Positions 24,210 through 33,413 of a stretch of DNA of 64,000 nucleotides are shown here, piece by piece. The translations under genes were made by a program, and so were the position numbers. Origin of the DNA: Flavobacterium sp. ALJ2 (lineage in GTDB: Bacteria; Bacteroidota; Bacteroidia; Flavobacteriales; Flavobacteriaceae); the NCBI RefSeq assembly GCF_015594725.1, contig NZ_JADNRC010000014.1:61694-125693 (forward strand), read 5' to 3'. Positions within the stretch are counted from its first letter, which is position 1, and each line of letters begins with the position of its first letter. The notes under the pieces are model-generated. The model was not told where the DNA came from. It searched no databases and saw only the letters and a program-made list of their open reading frames with translations.

Positions 24210-24412
24210 GGAGTAAATCTCTCGCAAAGTCGCAGAGACGCAAATTTTTAAATCAATCTTTGTCGACGTACTTTACGCCCTTCGACTTCGCTCAGGATGA
24301 CAATATTGCAGAAAACTTTGCAGCTCAGTGGCTTTGCGAGCAAAAAACATAGCGTGCTTTGCGGTAAAAAAACAGCAAGTTTCGGATTTTATAACCGCAA
24401 AACCCTGCCGAT
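24210..24412. repeat. interspersed repeat patch upstream of the ada-like gene
   Basis: Several short repeat types common between Flavobacterium genes are packed here: GCAAAGTCGCAGAGACGCAAA (given in part; 24228-24246), CCTTCGACTTCGCTCAGGAT (24279-24298) and TTGCGAGC/GTGCTTTGCGGT segments around 24333-24366. No open reading frame is supported. The ada-like gene's promoter is probably GATATTTG just before 24420. Confidence 0.55.
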
Positions 24413-24438
24413 ATTTGCTTTATAAAATTGGATGAAAA

Positions 24439-25290
24439 ATGAAGACTCAGGAAAACATTAATTATAATCGCATTGCCGATGCAATAGATTATATCAAAGC
24501 TAACTTTAAGCAACAACCCAACTTAGATGAGGTTGCCGAAAAAGTACATTTAAGTCCGTTTCACTTTCAGCGTTTGTTTACCGAATGGGCTGGAACAAGT
24601 CCGAAGAAATTCCTGCAATATATAAGTGTCGAACATGCCAAGAAAATCCTCAAAGAAAACAATCATGCCACTTTATCTGATACTGCCTTTGATACTGGTC
24701 TTTCGGGTACAAGTCGTTTGCATGATCTATTTGTAAATGTTGAAGGAATGTCTCCAGCCGAATATAAAAATGGAGGCAAAAACTTAATGGTTAATTTCAG
24801 TTTTGCCGAAAGTCCGTTTGGGAATATTATTGTTGCTTCGACTAGTAAAGGGATTTGCTTTATGGCTTTCGCCGAAGATGAAGAATCTGGATTTGAAGAC
24901 TTAAAACACAAATTCCCCAATGCAACATTTACTCGAAAACTAGATTTAACTCAACAAAATGCTTTGTTTATTTTTCAGAACGACTGGAGTAAATTATCCG
25001 AAATAAAACTTCATTTAAAAGGTACCGATTTTCAATTAAAAGTTTGGGAAACCTTACTTAAGATTCCAATGGGACAACTTTCAACGTACGGCTCGATTGC
25101 GCAACAAATAGAAAAACCAGATGCTTCTCGTGCCGTAGGAACTGCAATTGGAAAGAACCCTATCGCTTTTTTAATTCCATGTCACCGTGTCATTCAATCT
25201 ACAGGAACCTTTGGCGGTTATATGTGGGGAAATACCCGAAAAACGGCCATTATAGGCTGGGAAGGTGCTCAATCTAATTCAGGCATTTAA
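24439..25290 (+). CDS. AraC-OGT fusion: Ada-like regulator/methylguanine-DNA methyltransferase
   Basis: 283 residues. Residues about 8-108 form an AraC-type double HTH (EVAEKVHLSPFHFQRLFTEW, in part, and DTAFDTGLSGTSRLHDLF). Residues about 118-283 are the O6-methylguanine-DNA methyltransferase domain with active-site Cys248 in IPCHRV and the helix GTAIGKNP before it. It transfers a methyl group irreversibly from O6-methylguanine to itself. Compared with E. coli Ada it lacks the N-terminal zinc domain. A separate gene for that domain lies downstream (25365) but is broken. The AlkB gene follows, so this is an alkylation-repair group. Confidence 0.92.
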   Translation: MKTQENINYNRIADAIDYIKANFKQQPNLDEVAEKVHLSPFHFQRLFTEWAGTSPKKFLQYISVEHAKKILKENNHATLSDTAFDTGLSGTSRLHDLFVNVEGMSPAEYKNGGKNLMVNFSFAESPFGNIIVASTSKGICFMAFAEDEESGFEDLKHKFPNATFTRKLDLTQQNALFIFQNDWSKLSEIKLHLKGTDFQLKVWETLLKIPMGQLSTYGSIAQQIEKPDASRAVGTAIGKNPIAFLIPCHRVIQSTGTFGGYMWGNTRKTAIIGWEGAQSNSGI

Positions 25291-25317
25291 TATCGCATTA
25301 CGAAATATGACTCTAGC

Positions 25318-25337
25318 AGACGCACTGCAGTACGTCT
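25318..25337. repeat. short palindromic repeat, AGACGCACTG/CAGTACGTCT
   Basis: 20-base near-perfect palindrome in the context TAG-AGACG...CGTCT-CTACA, a type found scattered between genes in Flavobacterium and other bacteria. It lies between the ada-like gene and the dead Ada zinc-domain gene. Confidence 0.55.
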
Positions 25338-25364
25338 CTACACAATAAAAAATATAATAACATT

Positions 25365-25602
25365 ATGATTGAGCACAATAAAATTTCAGATTTAGATTTA
25401 CGGAATAAAATTAAAAAAGGCGAAATTTGCTTTGGTGGAAACTAAAAATTTATGGAATGCTAAAATATTCTTCTAAAAAAAAATGAAACGTGAAAACAGG
25501 ATTTTCTTTTTATCCTAAGATGAGGCAAAATAAAATGGCTTTATACCTTGTGGACATTGTATGAAAGCTGAATATAAAAACTGGAAAAATGGACTTATTT
25601 AA
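25365..25602 (+). pseudogene. decayed Ada metal-binding (methyl phosphotriester acceptor) domain gene
   Basis: From ATG 25365 the frame gives MIEHNKISDLDLRNKIKKGE then ICFGGN before a stop at 25442. The homology resumes one frame over (KLKIYGML, MKRENRIFFLS) and, beyond two in-frame TAA codons, ends with PCGHCMKAEYKNWKNGLI. This is the Ada zinc-binding domain layout: the GNxKxxIYG block, then CGHC. In Ada this domain takes methyl groups from DNA phosphotriesters and switches on transcription. One frameshift plus two stops show decay. Its last 14 bases overlap the start of the AlkB gene. Confidence 0.8.
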
Positions 25603-26197
25603 TCCCGAAACTGACGAAACTACCAATCTACTTCCTGATGATGGAACTGTAAATTATTATGGTAAATTGTTTTCTAGACAAAATTCCAATCATTATTTAG
25701 ATGCCCTTTTGAATACCATTGAATGGAAAAATGACGAAGCTATTATCTTTGGAAAACTAATAATTACCAAAAGAAAAGTAGCTTGGTACGGCGATTCTAG
25801 TTTTGAATACTCTTACTCTAATACGACAAAGAAAGCTCTTCCGTGGACTGCTGAATTATTAGAATTAAAAGCTTTTATAGAGAAAAAAACTGGCGAAACA
25901 TTTAATTCCTGCTTGCTTAATTTATATCATTCTGGCGAAGAAGGAATGGCATGGCATAGCGATGCTGAAAAAGATTTAAAGAAAAATGGGGCTATTGCTT
26001 CAGTAAGTTTTGGTGCTGAACGAAAGTTTGCTTTCAAGCATAAAGATACCAAAGAAACGATTTCTTTAATTTTAGAACATGGCAGTTTATTGGTAATGAA
26101 AGACACAACTCAAACACATTGGCTACACCGTTTACCGCCAACAAAAACAATATCTAAACCTAGAGTAAATTTGACTTTTAGGACTATTGTTGAGTAA
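25589..26197 (+). CDS. AlkB-like 2-oxoglutarate/Fe(II) DNA dealkylase
   Basis: 202 residues. It oxidatively removes methyl groups from 1-methyladenine and 3-methylcytosine. The iron ligands are H123 and D125 (AWHSDAE) and H180 (HWLHRLP). R192 and R198 (PRVNLTFR) bind 2-oxoglutarate. The N-terminal FSRQNSNHYLDALLN and the lid WYGDSSFEYSYS match the ALKBH2/3-like bacterial branch. The start ATG lies inside the tail of the dead Ada-domain gene; a 25-base coding overlap with an intact ancestor is unlikely, so their relation is decayed. Together with the AraC-OGT gene it forms an adaptive-response cluster. Confidence 0.93.
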   Translation: MDLFNPETDETTNLLPDDGTVNYYGKLFSRQNSNHYLDALLNTIEWKNDEAIIFGKLIITKRKVAWYGDSSFEYSYSNTTKKALPWTAELLELKAFIEKKTGETFNSCLLNLYHSGEEGMAWHSDAEKDLKKNGAIASVSFGAERKFAFKHKDTKETISLILEHGSLLVMKDTTQTHWLHRLPPTKTISKPRVNLTFRTIVE

Positions 26198-26263
26198 AAG
26201 AAAAAATTAACCAAAGCATAATATCCTATCGTTATAAAAAACAGTAAATTTCTATAAATTTCA

Positions 26264-26271
26264 TATTTTTG
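26264..26271 (+). promoter_or_regulatory. promoter -7 box of the transglutaminase-like gene
   Basis: TATTTTTG, 31 bases before the start codon. Confidence 0.5.
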
Positions 26272-26301
26272 TAATTAACAAAATAAGATTTTACTTAGAT
26301 A

Positions 26302-28335
26302 ATGGATACTAATATGGAAAACCTAATTGAATTAGAATACTACAAAATTCAAAAACCTGGGCATTGGGCAACCGATATTAATGATAACCAACTTATTGAA
26401 TATATAAAGGAATCTGATTTTTCTAACAAACAAATAGATGAAGGACGAGATTATTGCTTTTTTTTAGATAAAATATATTATACAAATGATAATGAAAGTA
26501 GTGAATATGCCTGTTTAGCTTATACTCTTAATGAACCTGCTAATCTAGAAAGAGCATCTGTAACAGATATTGTTGTAGAAGAGAATGAAACCTACATTAT
26601 ACATAGAATAAGTGTTTTACGTGAAGGCGTCTTAATCGACAAAATTTCTGACACTAAAATCAAAGTGCTGGATAGTGAAAACCAGAGTAGTGGAGGTATT
26701 TTGAACAGTAATAAAAAAATTAATATTACGATAAAAGATCTACGCCTGTATGATGTCTTGATTATGGAAGATTCTAGAGTTAAGATTTTTACTGAACGTG
26801 ATTTTTTGCGTAAAGAGTTTTCTAAATACGTTTGGGTTGGCCCAGATACCTATTGGGCTTATGGGAATTATAAATTCACTTTTATAAATGATCGTGAGAA
26901 AACTATTGTCTACAAAAAAACTTTTTTCAGAGATGAAAATGGTAATGTATTAGAACCTGAAATTAATTATTTAAAAAAAGGAGAACGATTTACAATAGAA
27001 AAAGAAAATTACATAAATACTGTTGATATAAACAGAGAACTATCTCCTTTTATAGATTTTGCAACTCATAGCAATTGGATCGATCTATCTAATTATATCT
27101 ATCCGATATATGAAGAAATTTATAACAAAGCTTCTTTAGTAGATTTTGCACCTAATCTGGTTGAGAAGCTAGATGCAATAACAAACAAAGATGAACAGTT
27201 ACAATTTGCTATAGATTATGTTCAAAATCATGTTTATTACGTTTATAATGCTCATGAAATGAATGGTCATAAACCGCAAGAACCAGCTGTAACATATGAG
27301 AATAAACAAGGTGACTGTAAAGCAAAATCGGTTTTATTAAAAGTGATTTTAGATTATATTGATGTTGATTCTTCAATAGTTTTAGTCAATTTTAATACTG
27401 ATTATTACATTAAATATTATTCACCATCACTACTTACTTTCAATCATGTAATTGTTAAAATTAATTATAAAGGCGAAAGTTATTTTATTGATGCTACTGT
27501 TCGTGATGAATTTGGTTTAATTGAAAATCGTGGTTTTATCTTTTTTAGACATTATCTGGAAATAAAACCAAATCAGGAATTACAAGTAAGAAAACCTCAT
27601 AAATTTTCTTATTACTGTATAAATGAAAAAGTAGAATTCAATGCAAAAAATACTACTGGAGATTTAAAACTAACAACTACTTATAAAGGAAACCGTGCTA
27701 ACAGCATGCGCAGGTATTTTAAAAACACGAACAAAAGAGAGGTAATTGACAGTTGGAACAACTTCTTGTTTTATACTCTGAACTATATTAATGATAGAAA
27801 TGGGACTGATATTAGAAATATATTCACAGATGCCGCTATTGAAATCATAAGTGATGACAAAAAACTGAATGAATTTACAATTGAGTACAATGCAACTATC
27901 GAGAATCCGTATTTCGTAGATGATCAAAAGAATCGTTTTATGATGTACTTTGATCGAAATATGGTTAAAGAAAACGCAAGAGATTTTATGCACAAAGACT
28001 TTCCGTTCTGGCATAATTTTGATAACGAAAAATATGAAATCAATGTTTATACCGATCAAAAAATAGATACTCAGGAAAAATACACTATACAGGAATGTAC
28101 AATCAATAATCCTTATTTTGATTATGTTACTCGCAAAAAAATCACTAAAAATGGTGGAACTGCATATATAGATTTTAAACCATTGGTTAACTTAGAAATT
28201 CCTGAAAACGATTTTGAAGAATTTAGATCTGCTCATCATACTATTGCTGACAGTAATACCGGTCTTGGAATTGATATTGTAGAACAAGGGTTTATGAATA
28301 CGTTAAAATTTAATTTCAAAAAAATATTGAAATAA
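26302..28335 (+). CDS. DUF3857/transglutaminase-like protein without signal peptide
   Basis: 677 residues. The first 250 residues form beta-rich DUF3857-like modules. The transglutaminase-like core holds Cys339 (GDCKAKS), His382 (FNHVIVKI) and Asp398 (YFIDATVRD), a complete triad. The C-terminal 270 residues are another beta-rich region resembling DUF3858. Most Bacteroidota relatives are exported, but here the N terminus (MDTNMENLIELEYYK) has no signal peptide or membrane segment, and the next ATG does not create one, so it appears cytoplasmic. Function unknown. It is monocistronic. Confidence 0.8.
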   Translation: MDTNMENLIELEYYKIQKPGHWATDINDNQLIEYIKESDFSNKQIDEGRDYCFFLDKIYYTNDNESSEYACLAYTLNEPANLERASVTDIVVEENETYIIHRISVLREGVLIDKISDTKIKVLDSENQSSGGILNSNKKINITIKDLRLYDVLIMEDSRVKIFTERDFLRKEFSKYVWVGPDTYWAYGNYKFTFINDREKTIVYKKTFFRDENGNVLEPEINYLKKGERFTIEKENYINTVDINRELSPFIDFATHSNWIDLSNYIYPIYEEIYNKASLVDFAPNLVEKLDAITNKDEQLQFAIDYVQNHVYYVYNAHEMNGHKPQEPAVTYENKQGDCKAKSVLLKVILDYIDVDSSIVLVNFNTDYYIKYYSPSLLTFNHVIVKINYKGESYFIDATVRDEFGLIENRGFIFFRHYLEIKPNQELQVRKPHKFSYYCINEKVEFNAKNTTGDLKLTTTYKGNRANSMRRYFKNTNKREVIDSWNNFLFYTLNYINDRNGTDIRNIFTDAAIEIISDDKKLNEFTIEYNATIENPYFVDDQKNRFMMYFDRNMVKENARDFMHKDFPFWHNFDNEKYEINVYTDQKIDTQEKYTIQECTINNPYFDYVTRKKITKNGGTAYIDFKPLVNLEIPENDFEEFRSAHHTIADSNTGLGIDIVEQGFMNTLKFNFKKILK

Positions 28336-28354
28336 ATTTTATTGAAATTATATA

Positions 28355-28386
28355 TAAATAAAGGGGTTTTAAAACCCCTTTATTTA
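28355..28386. terminator. bidirectional terminator between convergent genes
   Basis: Perfect TAAATAAAGGGGTTTT palindrome ending both the transglutaminase-like gene and the glycan-locus transcript. Confidence 0.88.
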
Positions 28387-28401
28387 TTATTAGATGAATT
28401 C

Positions 28402-30627
28402 TTATTGCAATTCAAAAGCCGATTTCAAACGAATATCTGCAGATGATGAACCTATCATCAATTCAAAATCTCCAGGCTCTGAACCCCACTCTATTTTGTC
28501 ATTATAAAAAGATAATTTTTCATTATCAATTGTAAACTGAATTGTTTTAGTTTCTCCTGCATTTAATTTCACTTTTTGAAAATCTTTAAGTTCTAAAACT
28601 GGTCTTACAACTGAACCAAATTTGTCTTTTAAATACAACTGAACTACTTCTTCTCCAACTACTTTTCCTATATTTTTCAACTGAAAAGAAACTTGGATTT
28701 TTTCATTGCTTTTCATTTTTGTTGTAGACAATTTTAAATCCGAATAATCGAATTTAGTATAGCTTAATCCGTATCCGAAAGGAAATTTAGGACTGCTTTT
28801 TAAATCTATATAATAGGAAACATATCCTTTTGCATTTTCATCTTGTGCTGGTCTTCCTGTACTATAATGATTATAATAAATAGGGATTTGTCCAACTTCT
28901 CTTGGGAATGTCATTGGCAATTTTCCTGACGGATTGTAATCTCCAAATAATACATCTGCAATAGCATTTCCTGCTTCGCTACCCAACCACCATGTATAAA
29001 GAATAGCAGGCACATTATCTGCTGTCCAATTAAAAGCAAGAGGTCTTCCTGCATTAACTAAAACTACAACTGGTTTTCCTGTTGCTTGAATCGCTTTTAC
29101 TAAGTCTTCCTGAACCCCTGGCAAATTGATATTGCTTCGGCTTTTGGCTTCTCCACTCATATCATGTCGCTCTCCAATACTTAAAATTACTACATCAGCC
29201 TGTTTAGCTGTAGCAATTGCCTCTGCAAAACCGTCTTTGCTATCTCCTTCTACCTCACAACCTTTAGCATATAATAATTTAGTATTCTTACCTACTTTAT
29301 TTTGTAAACCGTCCCATTGCGAAACTACCCATTTAGTATAATCTACTTCTGGTAGTTCAACTGCCCAAAACCCCATATTGGCCTTGTATTCTTTTACCAT
29401 TGGTCCAATAAACGCAATTGTTTTTATATTTTTAGAAAGAGGTAAAGTCTCATTATCATTCTTTAATAAAACAATACTTTTTGTTGCTACATCACGAGTT
29501 GCTTTACGATGTTCCGGATTATTTAATTCTTTTTTCTCTCTATCTGCATTAGAGTATTTGTATGGATCATCGAACAATCCTAACTCAAATTTCTTACGCA
29601 AGATTCTTTTTACTGCATCATCGACTAAATCTATCGAAACTTTGTTTTCTTTTATCAATGTTGCTAGGTTATACCTGTAGGCATTACTTTCCATATCCAT
29701 ATCGCTACCTGCAGTAATGGCAGCTAGTGCAGCTTCTTTATTATCTTTAGAATAGCCATGTGTAACCATTTCTCCAATGGAGCCCCAATCTGAAACTACG
29801 AATCCTTGAAAGTTCCATTTTCCTTTTAAAATATCTCTTTGTAAGTGTGCATTTCCTGTTGCAGGAATTCCATTAATATCATTAAAAGAGTTCATAAATG
29901 TTGCTGCTCCTGCATCAAGTGCTGCTTTAAAAGGTGGTAAATAGGTTTCCCAAAGCATTCTTTCGCTCATATCTACAGAATTGTAATCTCTACCACCAAT
30001 GGCTGCTCCATACGCTGCAAAATGTTTTACACATGCCATTACCGAATTTAGATTTCCTAATTTATCTCCTTGAAAACCTTTTACTCTTGCATATGCTATT
30101 CTAGATCCTAAGTAAGTATCTTCTCCCGCACCTTCCATTACACGTCCCCAACGAGGATCACGACCAATATCTACCATTGGGGCAAATGTCCAATGAATTC
30201 CGCTTGCCGCAGCTTCTGTTGCTGCTACTCTAGCCGAAAGTTCTATTGCTGCCAAATCCCAACTTGCTGCTTCTCCTAACGGAATTGGGAATGTCGTTTT
30301 AAATCCGTGTATTACATCCTGACCATATAATAACGGTATTTTAAGACGTGATTGCATTGCCAATTCCTGATATTGGCGGGTATATTTTGTTCCTACAACA
30401 TTAAGCATTGAACCGACTAAACCATCTTTAATTTCTGCCTGTTTATTTGGATTTATGGTAATAGGTCCTGTAGCAGCATTATTACCTGTATATTGGTTTA
30501 GCTGACCTATCTTCTCCTCTAGCGTCATTTTCTTTAATAACGCATCAACTTTTTGATCAATTGTTTGTTGCTGTGCTATCGCAAAAAGCGAAATCATCAA
30601 GCAAGTTAATGTGGTAATTATTTTCAT
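28402..30627 (-). CDS. bglX: GH3 beta-glucosidase (BglX-like), periplasmic
   Basis: 741 residues. The signal peptide covers 1-18. It has a GH3 TIM barrel with nucleophile Asp280 in FVVSDWGSI and the substrate motif KHFAAYGAAIGGRDYN (about 201-216). The C-terminal alpha/beta sandwich has SIGERHDMSGEAKSR, where Glu is the likely acid/base. A fibronectin-III-like domain ends the protein. It should release glucose from the non-reducing ends of oligosaccharides brought into the periplasm. It is the last gene of the glycan locus, 36 bp after the phosphatase-fold gene. Confidence 0.95.
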   Translation of the reverse strand: MKIITTLTCLMISLFAIAQQQTIDQKVDALLKKMTLEEKIGQLNQYTGNNAATGPITINPNKQAEIKDGLVGSMLNVVGTKYTRQYQELAMQSRLKIPLLYGQDVIHGFKTTFPIPLGEAASWDLAAIELSARVAATEAAASGIHWTFAPMVDIGRDPRWGRVMEGAGEDTYLGSRIAYARVKGFQGDKLGNLNSVMACVKHFAAYGAAIGGRDYNSVDMSERMLWETYLPPFKAALDAGAATFMNSFNDINGIPATGNAHLQRDILKGKWNFQGFVVSDWGSIGEMVTHGYSKDNKEAALAAITAGSDMDMESNAYRYNLATLIKENKVSIDLVDDAVKRILRKKFELGLFDDPYKYSNADREKKELNNPEHRKATRDVATKSIVLLKNDNETLPLSKNIKTIAFIGPMVKEYKANMGFWAVELPEVDYTKWVVSQWDGLQNKVGKNTKLLYAKGCEVEGDSKDGFAEAIATAKQADVVILSIGERHDMSGEAKSRSNINLPGVQEDLVKAIQATGKPVVVLVNAGRPLAFNWTADNVPAILYTWWLGSEAGNAIADVLFGDYNPSGKLPMTFPREVGQIPIYYNHYSTGRPAQDENAKGYVSYYIDLKSSPKFPFGYGLSYTKFDYSDLKLSTTKMKSNEKIQVSFQLKNIGKVVGEEVVQLYLKDKFGSVVRPVLELKDFQKVKLNAGETKTIQFTIDNEKLSFYNDKIEWGSEPGDFELMIGSSSADIRLKSAFELQ

Positions 30628-30663
30628 GAAATAAATATTAAATTGGTATTGTTTTTTTATCGT

Positions 30664-31500
30664 TTAATTAATTTCAATTAGAACAGGAAAATGATCCGAT
30701 GGATATTTTAAATCTATTGAATCACTTAAGACGGCATGTTTTTTAATCTTTAGATTGCTGTTTTTAGAAATAAAAATATAATCTAATAACTGTGTAACTG
30801 GCTGATCATGCTTAAAATCGTTAAAGGTTCCAGATGGTCCAAATGGTTTTTCTTCGGCTATTTCGCGAGTATCGTTCATCATCTTTTTCAGAGAGATAAT
30901 TCGGGCTGTATTGGGCTCAGAATTAAAGTCTCCCATAAGAAACACAGGATATCCTTTGGTATTTACTGCTGCCATTTTAGAAAGAATTAGTTCAAGTCCT
31001 TTTGTTCTTGCTTCTTCACCAATATGATCTAGATGGGTGTTAAAAACCCAAAATATTTTCTTCGCTTTTAAGTCTTTAAAAAGCGCATACGTACAAACTC
31101 TATTGCAAGCAGCATCCCAACCTTTTGAGATTATATCTGGTGTCTCCGAAAGCCAAAATGTATTGGATTGTTGTACTAAAAATCTATCTTTTTTATAGAA
31201 GATAGAAGAGGATTCACCTTTTCCTTCTCCTTCTCGAGCAATTCCTACATGATTATAACTTGGTAATGCAGTTGCAATATCGTTAACTTGATTGGGCATT
31301 GCTTCTTGTACTCCAAATATATCTGGAGCATAAAATTGTATCTGTGACGTAAAAAAACCTTTACGATTAGTCCATGCATTTTCACCATCTGAAGCAACGT
31401 CTAAACGGATATTGTATGTCATGATTTTTAAATTTTGTCCATAAATTCCACAAAAGGACAAAAGCATTACAAGCGCAATTAGTTTGTTTATTCTTTTCAT
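30664..31500 (-). CDS. exported endonuclease/exonuclease/phosphatase-fold protein
   Basis: 279 residues from ATG 31500, chosen because it starts the signal peptide MKRINKLIALVMLLSF. All fold motifs are present: MTYNIRLD, VQEAMPNQV (Glu for Mg), THLDHIGEEAR, LMGDFNSEP, and the final YPSDHFPVL (Asp-His pair). Members cleave phosphodiesters, including nucleic acids, sphingomyelin or inositol phosphates. In glycan loci such genes are frequent but their role is unclear. It lies between the GH5 and GH3 genes, on the same strand, and may supply phosphate removal from the substrate. Confidence 0.88.
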   Translation of the reverse strand: MKRINKLIALVMLLSFCGIYGQNLKIMTYNIRLDVASDGENAWTNRKGFFTSQIQFYAPDIFGVQEAMPNQVNDIATALPSYNHVGIAREGEGKGESSSIFYKKDRFLVQQSNTFWLSETPDIISKGWDAACNRVCTYALFKDLKAKKIFWVFNTHLDHIGEEARTKGLELILSKMAAVNTKGYPVFLMGDFNSEPNTARIISLKKMMNDTREIAEEKPFGPSGTFNDFKHDQPVTQLLDYIFISKNSNLKIKKHAVLSDSIDLKYPSDHFPVLIEIN

Positions 31501-31621
31501 AATTAAGGGGGTTTTTAATCTATTAAAGCTCCAGATTAAATTCAAAGCTTTTAATAGAGAAACTAATCTAACAAAATATTAATCACAAACACTATTACAC
31601 GCTTTACTTTTTTTTAACAAC

Positions 31622-33364
31622 TTACTTCTTAGCTACTGTAAAATCTAAGTAATTTAAATTAAATCCTCCTTTATCAAAAATAACTTTAATCTTATTTTCT
31701 CCCTTTTTCAGCTTTATTCCTGAGAGTATAATTGTTTTCCATGCTGCATCGCTTCCTGTTGCTGCAAGAGTTATTATTTCAGAAATTTTCCCCGTTTCGT
31801 TCTCCAGATGTAACTTTCCTTCTTCTATTTCACTTGAATAACGAATGGCAACATTAAATATTTGTGTTGCTTTTGTTGTTGCTGTAAATTGCAACCACTC
31901 ACCATTTTCGATAAAAGATACCTGATACCCATTTGAAGAATCATCTTTACAAGGTAAAATATCTACTCCATCATTTCGCATAATTTTTCCTTTATTCCAT
32001 TCTTCAAATGTTCCTGTTTCTACGCGGTAGTTTACAAAATCTTTATCGGAATAAGCGAATCCATTTGTTCCCAAATCATATTCGGTTGCAAATATTTTTC
32101 CCGGCAAAATGCGTTTTTTATAACTTTTTGTTTCATTTGTTCGTACTTGACGAAACATTGCGTCAAGTACGTCTGCCTTTATTGTGGTATTCTCTAATTT
32201 AAAATTTTCGGCTAATTGCATCAATGCTTTTTCTGCAAAATCTGGGCTTGGTTTTTCACCTCCATCTTTCCAATACAAGCGTAGTTTCTCATATTCTAGC
32301 GTTTTGTTAACTGAAGCAATTCCAGCAATATTTTCAATTTTCTTCATTGGCCAAAATGCCCATCCTATATTATTTGATTCAAATAAAGAAATAGCGTCTT
32401 TAAACCAAACATTTGAATTTTCGCCTCCTTCTCCCATCCAGATTGGTACATTATATTGTTTTCTATAATCTAACATTTTCTGAATTGATCCTATCGTATT
32501 ATAATTCCAATATTTATGAAAACTCAAAACCATATTATCATCCCATAAAGGAAACATTCCGTTGTAATTATTCCCCCAACAATTTCCTTCAATAATAATC
32601 ATGTGGTTTTTATCAACTTCTCGAATTGCTTTTGTAATAGAGACCTGAAGTTCACGCAAGGGCGCATTTGAAGTTTCATCGCAACCATTTTTATTTGTTC
32701 CTGTAAAATTCCAATTGGGTTCATTTATAATATCATACCCTCCTATCCAAGGATTATCTTTATAACGTAAAGCTAGTTTTCGCCATAATTCGGTCATTTT
32801 TTTACGATTGGCTTCACTTTCCCAAAGAGATGGTTTTGTATCGTCATAATCAGAAATTGCAGCATCTTTACCTTGTCCACCTGGTACAGCATGAAGATCT
32901 AAAATAAGGTACATTTTATTTTCGGCACACCATTTTAATAAGCTATCAGTCATTGTGAAACCCTCTTCTATCCAAGTAATTTCACCATTTTTCTCAGCTT
33001 CAATTGGTGGTGTGTATAAATTATAATGCATTGGCAAACGAATAGAGTTAAAACCCCATTTGGCTAACGAATCTATATCTCTTTTAGTTATTCCATTGGC
33101 TCGATATGCCTTGTAAAACTCTTCCGTTTTTTCAGCTCCTATCAAATCAGTTATTTTTTGTTTTATTACATATTGCGGACTTGCAAATGATTCGGTCTGA
33201 ATCATATATCCTTCTTGAACCATCCATCCTCCTAATCCTAATCCTCGTAATACTATGTTTTTACCTTTTCCATCTACAATATTTTGTCCACTTTGGTGCA
33301 AAAATCCTTGTCCAAATGATGCCAACGAAAACAATACTAGTAATAGCAAAATTATTTTTCTCAT
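31622..33364 (-). CDS. GH5-family glycoside hydrolase with C-terminal CBM6-like domain
   Basis: 580 residues. The signal peptide covers 1-18. The GH5 catalytic domain (about 20-390) has acid/base Glu215 in IINEPNW and nucleophile Glu312 in IWMGEGGEN. The N-terminal block LRGLGLGGWMVQEGYM resembles the LGGW motif of exo-beta-1,3-glucanase-type GH5 enzymes. Residues about 425-580 look like a CBM6-type beta-sandwich (EYDLGTNGFAYSDKDFVNYR, GYQVSFIENGEWLQF, GGFNLNYLDF). This suggests a beta-glucan-binding enzyme; the exact linkage cannot be settled from sequence. It is co-directional with the GH30 pair. Confidence 0.88.
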   Translation of the reverse strand: MRKIILLLLVLFSLASFGQGFLHQSGQNIVDGKGKNIVLRGLGLGGWMVQEGYMIQTESFASPQYVIKQKITDLIGAEKTEEFYKAYRANGITKRDIDSLAKWGFNSIRLPMHYNLYTPPIEAEKNGEITWIEEGFTMTDSLLKWCAENKMYLILDLHAVPGGQGKDAAISDYDDTKPSLWESEANRKKMTELWRKLALRYKDNPWIGGYDIINEPNWNFTGTNKNGCDETSNAPLRELQVSITKAIREVDKNHMIIIEGNCWGNNYNGMFPLWDDNMVLSFHKYWNYNTIGSIQKMLDYRKQYNVPIWMGEGGENSNVWFKDAISLFESNNIGWAFWPMKKIENIAGIASVNKTLEYEKLRLYWKDGGEKPSPDFAEKALMQLAENFKLENTTIKADVLDAMFRQVRTNETKSYKKRILPGKIFATEYDLGTNGFAYSDKDFVNYRVETGTFEEWNKGKIMRNDGVDILPCKDDSSNGYQVSFIENGEWLQFTATTKATQIFNVAIRYSSEIEEGKLHLENETGKISEIITLAATGSDAAWKTIILSGIKLKKGENKIKVIFDKGGFNLNYLDFTVAKK

Positions 33365-33413
33365 ATAGTTGTATTATTTATATAAACTCAAGATCAAATC
33401 TTATTGTTTATTA

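Noticed and set aside
24210..24412. Possible small RNA or tRNA-like gene
   Set aside because: No cloverleaf, promoter or terminator could be built; the patch is composed of known-type short repeats.
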